Below, piece by piece: positions 51,174-61,746 of a stretch of 64,000 nt of DNA. Every line of letters begins with the position of its first letter. Position 1 is the first letter of the stretch. The notes beneath the pieces were generated by a model. It did not search any database, was not told where the DNA came from, and saw only the letters and a program-made list of their open reading frames with translations. Source of the DNA: Fasciola hepatica (lineage: Eukaryota; Platyhelminthes; Trematoda; Plagiorchiida; Fasciolidae); NCBI GenBank assembly GCA_948099385.1, contig CANUEZ040000196.1:4447001-4511000 (forward strand), in the 5' to 3' direction. A program made the position numbers and the translations under genes.

Positions 51174-53288
51174 TTGTGGTTTGGGTGTTCGACTGACATT
51201 CGTTCACCCCAACCCTTGTTCGTGTCTCCGAGTGGGCTCTGTCCATGTGCAATGCTCATGATTCCCTTAGCGGATCAAACAGCTGTACAGTGCTTCCATA
51301 ATTTTCAATGGTCTGTTTTGTGGTCAAGCTGCATGGAGAATCATATTATACAAATCTACTCTGCTACTGCTCTATTGCATTGTATGAGCAATCTGTGTGG
51401 ATTGTTCATAAGGGAATGCCTTGGTTTTATTTAGGCCCATAAATAGAGAAGTGATGGAACATAGGATTGGATCGGTGTGCGAGAATTTGGTTGTTACCGT
51501 TCAAAGCGAAAGCGAAAGCCGAAGCCAATTTGGGGATTGTGCTATATCATGTAGTGTATATGTTGAACAAAGCGTTGAGACCCATATCGGATAGCCTTGT
51601 GGTTTGGGTGTTCGACTGACATTCGTTCACCCCAACCCTTGTTCGTGTCTCCGAGTGGGTTCTGTCCATGTGCAATGCTCATGATTCCCCTAGCGGATCA
51701 AACAGCTGTACAGTGCTTCCATCATTTTCAATGGTCTGTTTTGTGGTAAAGCTGCATGGAGAATCATATTATACAAATCTACTCTGCTACTGCTCTATTG
51801 CATTGTATGAGCAATCTGTGTGGATTGTTCATAAGAGAATGCCTTGGTTTTATTTAGGCCCATAAATAGAGAAGTGATGGAACATAGGATTGGATCGGTG
51901 TGCGAGAATTTGATTGTTACCTTTCAAAGCGAAAGCGAAAGCCGAAGCCAATTTGGGGATTGTGCTATATCATGTATTGTATATGTTGAACAAAGCGTTG
52001 AGACCCATATCGGATAGCCTTGTGGTTTGGGTGTTCGACTGACATTCGTTCACCCCAACCCTTGTTCGTGTCTCCGAGTGGGTTCTGTCCATGTGCAATG
52101 CTCATGATTCCCTTAGCGGATCAAACAGCTGTACAGTGCTTCCATAATTTTCAATGGTCTGTTTTGTGGTCAAGCTGCATGGAGAATCATATTATACAAA
52201 TCTACACTGCTGCTGCTCTATTGCATTGTATGAGCAATCTGTGTGGATTGTTCATAAGGGAATGCCTTGGTTTTATTTAGGCCCATGAATAGAGAAGTGA
52301 TGGAACATAGGATTGGATCGGTGTGCGAGAATTTGATTGTTACCGTTCAAAGCGAAAGCGAAAGCCGAAGCCAATTTGGGGATTGTGCTATACCATATAT
52401 TGTGTATGTTGAACAAAGCGTTGAGACCCATATCGGATAGCCTTGTGGTTTGGGTGTTCGACTGACATTCGTTCACCCCAACCCTTGTTCGTGTCTCCGA
52501 GTGGGTTCTGTCCATGTGCAATGCTCATGATTCCCTTAGCGGATCAAACAGCTGTACAGTGTTTCCATAATTTTCAATGGTCAGTTCAGTGTTCAAGCTG
52601 CATGGAGAAACATATTATACAAATCTACTCTGCTACTGCTCTATTGCATTGTATGAGCAATCTGTGTGGATTGTTCATAAGGGAATGCCTTGGTTTTATT
52701 TAGGCCCATGAATAGAGAAGTGATGGAACATAGGATTGGATCGGTGTGCGAGAATTTGATTGTTACCGTTCAAAGCGAAAGCGAAAGCCGAAGCCAATTT
52801 GGGGATTGTGCTTTATCACGTATTTTATATGTTGAACAAAGCGTTGAGACCCATATCGGATAGACTTGTGGTTTGGGTGTTCGACTGACAATCGTTCACC
52901 CCAACCCTTGTTCGTGTCTCCGAGTGGGCTCTGTCCATGTGCAATGCTCATGATTCCCTTAGCGGATCAAACAGCTGTACAGTGCTTCCATCATTTTCAA
53001 TGGTCAGTTCATTGTTCAAGCTGCATGGAGAATCATATTATACAAATCTACTCTGCTACTGCTCTATTGCATTGTATGAGCAATCTGTGTGGATTGTTCA
53101 TAAGGGAATGCCTTGGTTTTATTTAGGCCCATAAATAGAGAAGTGATGGAAGATAGGATTGGATCGGTGTGCGAGAATTTGGTTGTTACCGTTCAAAGCG
53201 AAAGCGAAAGCCGAAGCCAATTTGGGGATTGTGCTATATCATGTAGTGTATATGTTGAAAAAAGCGTTTAGACCAATATCGGATAGCC

Positions 53289-54557
53289 TTGTGGTTTGGG
53301 TGTTCGACTGACATTCGTTCACCCCAACCCTTGTTCGTGTCTCCGAGTGGGTTCTGTCCATGTGCAATGCTCATGATTCCCCTAGCGGATCAAACAGCTG
53401 TACAGTGCTTCCATAATTTTCAATGGTCAGTTTTGTGGTCAAGCTGCATGCAGAATCATATTATACAAATCTACTCTGCTACTGCTCTATTGCATTGTAT
53501 GAGCAATCTGTGTGTATTGTTCATAAGAGAATGCCTTGGTTTTATTTAGGCCCATAAATAGAGAAGTGCTGGAAGATAGGATTGGATCGGTGTGCGAGAA
53601 TTTGGTTGTTACCGTTCAAAGCGAAAGCGAAAGCCGAAGCCAATTTGGGGATTGTGCTATATCATGTAGTGTATATGTTGAAAAAAGCGTTTAGACCAAT
53701 ATCGGATAGCCTTGTGGTTTGGGTGTTCGACTGACATTCGTTCACCCCAACCCTTGTTCGTGTCTCCGAGTGGGCTCTGTCCATGTGCAATGCTCATGAT
53801 TCCCTTAGCGGATCAAACAGCTGTACAGTGCATCCATAATTTTCAATGGTCAGTTCAGTGTCCAAGCTGCATGGAGAATCATATTATTCAAATCTACTCT
53901 ACTACTGCTCTATTGCATTGTATGAGCAATCTGTGTGGATTGTTCATAAGGGAATGCCTTGGTTTTATTTAGGCCCATAAATAGAGAAGTGATGGAACAT
54001 AGGATTGGATCGGTGTGCGAGAATTTGGTTGTTACCGTTGAAAGCGAAAGCGAAAGCCGAAGCCAATTTGGGGATTGTGCTATATCATGTAGTGTATATG
54101 TTGAACAAAGCGTTGAGACCCATATCGGATAGCCTTGTGGTTTGGGTGTTCGACTGACATTCGTTCACCCCAACCCTTGTTCGTGTCTCCGAGTGGGTTC
54201 TGTCCATGTGCAATGCTCATGATTCCCTTAGCGGATCAAACAGCTGTACAGTGCATCCATAATTTTCAATGGTCAGTTCAGTGTCCAAGCTGCATGGAGA
54301 ATCATATTATTCAAATCTACTCTGCTACTGCTCTATTGCATTGTATGAGCAATCTGTGTGGATTGTTCATAAGGGAATGCCTTGGTTTTATTTAGGCCCA
54401 TAAATAGAGAAGTGATGGAACATAGGATTGGATCGGTGTGCGAGAATTTGGTTGTTACCGTTGAAAGCGAAAGCGAAAGCCGAAGCCAATTTGGGGATTG
54501 TGCTATATCATGTATTTTATATGTTGAACAAAGCGTTTAGAAAAATATCGGATAGCC
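53289..54557 (-). repeat. Locally duplicated single monomers in array B
   Basis: Two different neighbour duplications overlap here. GTTGAAAAAAGCG with GTTTAGACCAATATCGG occurs just before 53289 and again just before 53712. TATTATTCAAATC (53884 and 54307) and ACCGTTGAAAGCG (about 54033 and 54456) are shared by the units at 53712 and 54135. This is tandem duplication in a one-monomer register rather than the multi-monomer registers seen elsewhere in B. Confidence 0.65.
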
Positions 54558-57518
54558 TTGTGGTTTGGGTGTTCGACTGACATTCGTTCACCCCAACCCT
54601 TGTTCGTGTCTCCGAGTGGGTTCTGTCCATGTGCAATGCTCATGATTCCCTTAGCGGATCAAACAGCTGTACAGTGCTTCCATCATTTTCAATGGTCAGT
54701 TCCGTGGTCAAGCTGCATGGAGAATCATATTATACAAATCTACTCTGCTACTGCTCTATTGCATTGTATGAGCAATCTGTGTGGATTGTTCATAAGGGAA
54801 TGCCTTGGTTTTATTTAGGCCCATAAATAGAGAAGTGATGGAAGATAGGATTGGATCGGTGTGCGAGAATTTGGTTGTTACCGTTCAAAGCGAAAGCGAA
54901 AGCCGAGACCAATTTGGGGATTGTGCTATATCATGTATTGTATATGTTGAACAAAGCGTTGAGACTCATATGGGATAGCCTTGTGGTTTGGGTGTTCGAC
55001 TGACATTCGTTCACCCCAACCCTTGTTCGTGTCTCCGAGTGGGCTCTGTCCATGTGCAATGCTCATGATTCCCTTAGCGGATCCAACAGCTGTACAGTGC
55101 ATCCATAATTTTCAATGGTCTGTTTTGTGGTCAAGCTGCATGGAGAATCATATTATACAAATCTACTCTGCTACTGCTCTATTGCATTGTATGAGCAATC
55201 TGTGTGGATTGTTCATAAGGGAATGCCTTGGTTTTATTTCGGCCCATAAATAGAGAAGTGATGGAACATAGGATTGGATCGGTGTGCGAGAATTTGATTG
55301 TTACCGTTCAAAGCGAAAGCGAAAGCCGAAGCCAATTTGGGGATTGTGCTATATCATGTATTGTATATGTTGAACAAAGCGTTGAGACCCATATCGGATA
55401 GCCTTGTGGTTTGGGTGTTCGACTGACATTCGTTCACCCCAACCCTTGTTCGTGTCTCCGAGTGGGCTCTGTCCATGTGCAATGCTCATGATTCCCTTAG
55501 CGGATCAAACAGCTGTACAGTGCTTCCATAATTTTCAATGGTCAGTTCAGTGTCCAAGCTGCATGGAGAATCATATTATACAAATCTACTCTGCTACTGC
55601 TCTATTGCATTGTATGAGCAATCTGTGTGGATTGTTCATAAGGGAATGCCTTGGTTTTATTTAGGCCCATAAATAGAGAAGTGATGGAACATAGGATTGG
55701 ATCGGTGTGCGAGAATTTGATTGTTACCGTTCAAAGCGAAAGCGAAAGCCGAAGCCAATTTGGGGATTGTGCTATATCATGTATTGTATATGTTGAACAA
55801 AGCGTTGAGACCTATATCGGATAGCCTTGTGGTTTGGGTGTTCGACTGACATTCGTTCACCCCAACCCTTGTTCGTGTCTCCGAGTGGGCTCTGTCCATG
55901 TGCAATGCTCATGATTCCCTTAGCGGATCAAACAGCTGTACAGTGCATCCATAATTTTCAATGGTCAGTTCCGTGGTCAAGCTGCATGGAGAATCATATT
56001 ATACAAATCTACTCTGCTACTGCTCTATTGCATTGTATGAGCAATCTGTGTGGATTGTTCATAAGGGAATGCCTTGGTTTTATTTCGGCCCATAAATAGA
56101 GAAGTGATGGAACATAGGATTGGATCGGTGTGCGAGAATTTGATTGTTACCGTTCAAAGCGAAAGCGAAAGCCGAAGCCAATTTGGGGATTGTGCTATAT
56201 CATGTATTTTATATGTTGAACAAAGCGTTGAGACCCATATCGGATAGCCTTGTGGTTTGGGTGTTCGACTGACATTCGTTCACCCCAACCCTTGTTCGTG
56301 TCTCCGAGTGGGCTCTGTCCATGTGCAATGCTCATGATTCCCTTAGTGGATCAAACAGCTGTAGAGTGCTTCCATCATTTTCAATGGTCAGTTCAGTGTC
56401 CAAGCTGCATGGAGAATCATATTATACAAATCTACTCTGCTACTGCTCTATTGCATTGTATGAGCAATCTGTGTGGATTGTTCATAAGGGAATGCCTTGG
56501 TTTTTATTTAGGCCCATAAATAGAGAAGTGATGGAACATAGGATTGGATCGGTGTGCGAGAATTTGGTTGTTACCGTTCAAAGCGAAAGCGAAAGCCGAA
56601 GCCAATTTGGGGATTGTGCTATATCATGTATTTTATATGTTGAACAAAGCGTTGAGACCCATATCGGATAGCCTTGTGGTTTGGGTGTTCGACTGACATT
56701 CGTTCACCCCAACCCTTGTTCGTGTCTCCGAGTGGGCTCTGTCCATGTGCAATGCTCATGATTCCCTTAGCGGATCAAACAGCTGTACAGTGCTTCCATA
56801 ATTTTCAATGGTCAGTTCAGTGTTCAAGCTGCATGGAGAATCATATAATACAAATCTACTCTGCTACTGCTCTATTGCATTGTATGAGCAATCTGTGTGG
56901 ATTGTTCATAAGGGAATGCCTTGGTTTTATTTCGGCCCATAAATAGAGAAGTGATGGAACATAGGATTGGATCGGTGTGCGAGAATTTGGTTGTTACCGT
57001 TCAAAGCGAAAGCGAAAGCCGAAGCCAAATTGGGGATTGTGCTATATCATGTATTTTATATGTTGAACAAAGCGTTGAGACCAATATCGGATAGCCTTGT
57101 GGTTTGGGTGTTCGACTGATATTCGTTCACCCCAACCCTTGTTCGTGTCTCCGAGTGGGCTCTGTCCATGTGCAATGCTCATGATTCCCTTAGCGGATCA
57201 AACAGCTGTACAGTGCTTCCATAATTTTCAATGGTCAGTTCAGTGTTCAAGCTGCATGGAGAATCATATTATACAAATCTACTCTGCTACTGCTCTATTG
57301 CATTGTATGAGCAATCTGTGTGGATTGTTCATAAGGGAATGCCTTGGTTTTATTTAGGCCCATAAATAGAGAAGTGATGGAACATAGGATTGGATCGGTG
57401 TGCGAGAATTTGGTTGTTACCATACAAAGCCAAATTGGAACCGAAGCCAATATGAGGATTGTGCTATATCATGTATTGTATATGTTGAACAAAGCGTTGA
57501 GACCCATATCGGATAGCC

Positions 57519-59632
57519 TTGTGGTTTGGGTGTTCGACTGACAATCGTTCACCCCAACCCTTGTTCGTGTCTCCGAGTGGGCTCTGTCCATGTGCAATGC
57601 TCATGATTCCCTTAGCGGATCAAACAGCTGTACAGTGCTTCCATAATTTTCAATGGTCAGTTCATTGTTCAAGCTGCATGGAGAATCATATTATACAAAT
57701 CTACTCTGCTACTGCTCTATTGCATTGTATGAGCAATCTGTGTGGATTGTTCATAAGGGAATGCCTTGGTTTTACTTAGGCCCATAAATAGAGAAGTGAT
57801 GGAACATAGGATTGGATCGGTGTGCGAGAATTTGGTTGTTACCGTTCAAAGCGAAAGCGAAAGCCGAAGCCAATTTGGGGATTGTGCTATATCATGTATT
57901 GTATATGTTGAACAAAGCGTTGAGACCCATATGGGATAGCCTTGTGGTTTGGTTGTTCGACTGACATTCGTTCACCCCAACCCTTGTTCGTGTCTCCGAG
58001 TGGGCTCTGTCCATGTGCAATGCTCATGATTCCCTTAGCGGATCAAACAGCCTTACAGTGCTTCCATAATTTTCAATGGTCAGTTCAGTGTTCAAGCTGC
58101 ATGGAGAATCATATTATACAAATCTACTCTGCTACTGCTCTATTGCATTGTATGAGCAATCTGTGTGGATTGTTCATAAGGGAATGCCTTGGTTTTACTT
58201 AGGCCCATAAATAGAGAAGTGATGGAAGATAGGATTGGATCGGTGTGCGAGAATTTGGTTGTTACCGTTCAAAGCGAAAGCGAAAGCCGAAGCCAATTTG
58301 GGGATTGTGCTATATCATGTATTGTATATGTTGAACAAAGCGTTGAGACCCATATGGGATAGCCTTGTGGTTTGGTTGTTCGACTGACATTCGTTCACCC
58401 CAACCCTTGTTCGTGTCTCCGAGTGGGCTCTGTCCATGTGCAATGCTCATGATTCCCTTAGCGGATCAAACAGCCTTACAGTGCTTCCATAATTTTCAAT
58501 GGTCAGTTCCGTGGTCAAGCTGCATGGAGAATCATATTATACAAATCTACTCTGCTACTGCTCTATTGCATTGTATGAGCAATCTGTGTGGATTGTTCAT
58601 AAGGGAATGCCTTGGTTTTATTTTGGCCCATAAATAGAGAAGTGATGGAACATAGGATTTGATCGGTGTGCGAGAATTTGATTGTTACCATACAAAGCCA
58701 AATTGGAACCGAAGCCAATTTGAGGATTGTGCTATATCATGTATTGTATATGTTGAACAAAGCGTTGAGACCCATATCGGATAGCCTTGTGGTTTGGGTG
58801 TTCGACTGACATTCGTTCACCCCAACCCTTGTTCGTGTCTCCGAGTGGGCTCTGTCCATGTGCAATGCTCATGATTCCCTTAGCGGATCAAACAGCTGTA
58901 CAGTGCTTCCATAATTTTCAATGGTCAGTTCATTGTTCAAGCTGCATGGAGAATCATATTATACAAATCTACTCTGCTACTGCTCTATTGCATTGTATGA
59001 GCAATCTGTGTGGATTGTTCATAAGGGAATGCCTTGGTTTTTATTTAGGCCCATAAATAGAGAAGTGATGGAACATAGGATTGGATCGGTGTGCGAGAAT
59101 TTGATTGTTACCGTTCAAAGCGAAAGCGGAAACCGAAGCCATTTTGGAGATTGTGCTATATCATGTATTTTATATGTTGAACAAAGCGTTGAGACCCATA
59201 TCGGATAGCCTTGTGGTTTGGGTGTTCGACTGACATTCGTTCACCCCAACCCTTGTTCGTGTCTCCGAGTGGGTTCTGTCCATTTGCAATGCTCATGATT
59301 CCCCTAGCGGATCAAACAGCTGTACAGTGCTTCCATAATTTTCAATGGTCAGTTCAGTGTTCAAGCTGCATGGAGAATCATATTATACAAATCTACTCTG
59401 CTACTGCTCTATTGCATTGTATGAGCAATCTGTGTGGATTGTTCATAAGGGAATGCCTTGGTTTTATTTAGGCCCATAAATAGAGAAGTGATGGAACATA
59501 GGATTGGATCGGTGTGCGAGAATTTGGTTGTTACCATACAAAGCCAAATTGGAACCGAAGCCAATATGAGGATTGTGCTATATCATGTATTGTATATGTT
59601 GAACAAAGCGTTGAGACCCATATCGGATAGCC
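57519..59632 (-). repeat. Array B pentamer higher-order repeat, copy 1 (2,114 bp)
   Basis: Units 57519, 57942, 58365, 58787 and 59211 match the next five with a 2,114-bp displacement. Diagnostic variants are GACTGACAATCG in unit 1, GTTTGGTTGTTCG with CAGCCTTACAG in units 2 and 3, TATTTTGGCCC after unit 3 (about 58619), ACCATACAAAGCC before units 1 and 4, and CCATTTGCAATG in unit 5. Two of the five units are one base short and one is one base long, and these indels are repeated in copy 2. Confidence 0.83.
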
Positions 59633-61746
59633 TTGTGGTTTGGGTGTTCGACTGACAATCGTTCACCCCAACCCTTGTTCGTGTCTCCGAGTGGGCTCTG
59701 TCCATGTGCAATGCTCATGATTCCCTTAGCGGATCAAACAGCTGTACAGTGCTTCCATAATTTTCAATGGTCAGTTCATTGTTCAAGCTGCATGGAGAAT
59801 CATATTATACAAATCTACTCTGCTACTGCTCTATTGCATTGTATGAGCAATCTGTGTGGATTGTTCATAAGGGAATGCCTTGGTTTTACTTAGGCCCATA
59901 AATAGAGAAGTGATGGAACATAGGATTGGATCGGTGTGCGAGAATTTGGTTGTTACCGTTCAAAGCGAAAGCGAAAGCCGAAGCCAATTTGGGGATTGTG
60001 CTATATCATGTATTGTATATGTTGAACAAAGCGTTGAGACCCATATGGGATAGCCTTGTGGTTTGGTTGTTCGACTGACATTCGTTCACCCCAACCCTTG
60101 TTCGTGTCTCCGAGTGGGCTCTGTCCATGTGCAATGCTCATGATTCCCTTAGCGGATCAAACAGCCTTACAGTGCTTCCATAATTTTCAATGGTCAGTTC
60201 CGTGGTCAAGCTGCATGGAGAATCATATTATACAAATCTACTCTGCTACTGCTCTATTGCATTGTATGAGCAATCTGTGTGGATTGTTCATAAGGGAATG
60301 CCTTGGTTTTACTTAGGCCCATAAATAGAGAAGTGATGGAAGATAGGATTGGATCGGTGTGCGAGAATTTGGTTGTTACCGTTCAAAGCGAAAGCGAAAG
60401 CCGAAGCCAATTTGGGGATTGTGCTATATCATGTATTGTATATGTTGAACAAAGCGTTGAGACCCATATGGGATAGCCTTGTGGTTTGGTTGTTCGACTG
60501 ACATTCGTTCACCCCAACCCTTGTTCGTGTCTCCGAGTGGGCTCTGTCCATGTGCAATGCTCATGATTCCCTTAGCGGATCAAACAGCCTTACAGTGCTT
60601 CCATAATTTTCAATGGTCAGTTCAGTGTGCAAGCTGCATGGAGAATCATATTATACAAATCTACTCTGCTACTGCTCTATTGCATTGTATGAGCAATCTG
60701 TGTGGATTGTTCATAAGGGAATGCCTTGGTTTTATTTTGGCCCATAAATAGAGAAGTGATGGAACATAGGATTTGATCGGTGTGCGAGAATTTGATTGTT
60801 ACCATACAAAGCCAAATTGGAACCGAAGCCAATTTGAGGATTGTGCTATATCATGTATTGTATATGTTGAACAAAGCGTTGAGACCCATATCGGATAGCC
60901 TTGTGGTTTGGGTGTTCGACTGACATTCGTTCACCCCAACCCTTGTTCGTGTCTCCGAGTGGGCTCTGTCCATGTGCAATGCTCATGATTCCCTTAGCGG
61001 ATCAAACAGCTGTACAGTGCTTCCATAATTTTCAATGGTCAGTTCATTGTTCAAGCTGCATGGAGAATCATATTATACAAATCTACTCTGCTACTGCTCT
61101 ATTGCATTGTATGAGCAATCTGTGTGGATTGTTCATAAGGGAATGCCTTGGTTTTTATTTAGGCCCATAAATAGAGAAGTGATGGAACATAGGATTGGAT
61201 CGGTGTGCGAGAATTTGATTGTTACCGTTCAAAGCGAAAGCGGAAACCGAAGCCATTTTGGAGATTGTGCTATATCATGTATTTTATATGTTGAACAAAG
61301 CGTTGAGACCCATATCGGATAGCCTTGTGGTTTGGGTGTTCGACTGACATTCGTTCACCCCAACCCTTGTTCGTGTCTCCGAGTGGGTTCTGTCCATTTG
61401 CAATGCTCATGATTCCCCTAGCGGATCAAACAGCTGTACAGTGCTTCCATAATTTTCAATGGTCTGTTTTGTGGTCAAGCTGCATGGAGAATCATATTAT
61501 ACAAATCTACTCTGCTACTGCTCTATTGCATTGTATGAGCAATCTGTGTGGATTGTTCATAAGGGAATGCCTTGGTTTTATTTCGGCCCATAAATAGAGA
61601 AGTGATGGAACATAGGATTGGATCGGTGTGCGAGAATTTGATTGTTACCGTTCAAAGCGAAAGCGGAAACCGAAGCCATTTTGGAGATTGTGCTATATCA
61701 TGTATTTTTTATGTTGAACAAAGCGTTGAGACCTATATCGGATAGC
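59633..61746 (-). repeat. Array B pentamer higher-order repeat, copy 2 (2,114 bp)
   Basis: Units 59633, 60056, 60479, 60901 and 61325 repeat the variant order of copy 1, including the same 422- and 424-bp spacings. Visible differences are confined to the variable site upstream of AAGCTGCATGG, for example TTCCGTGGTC in 60056 against TTCAGTGTTC in 57942. The left limit reaches back to about 57344 and 59458, where the region AACCGAAGCCAATATGAGG is shared. Confidence 0.83.
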
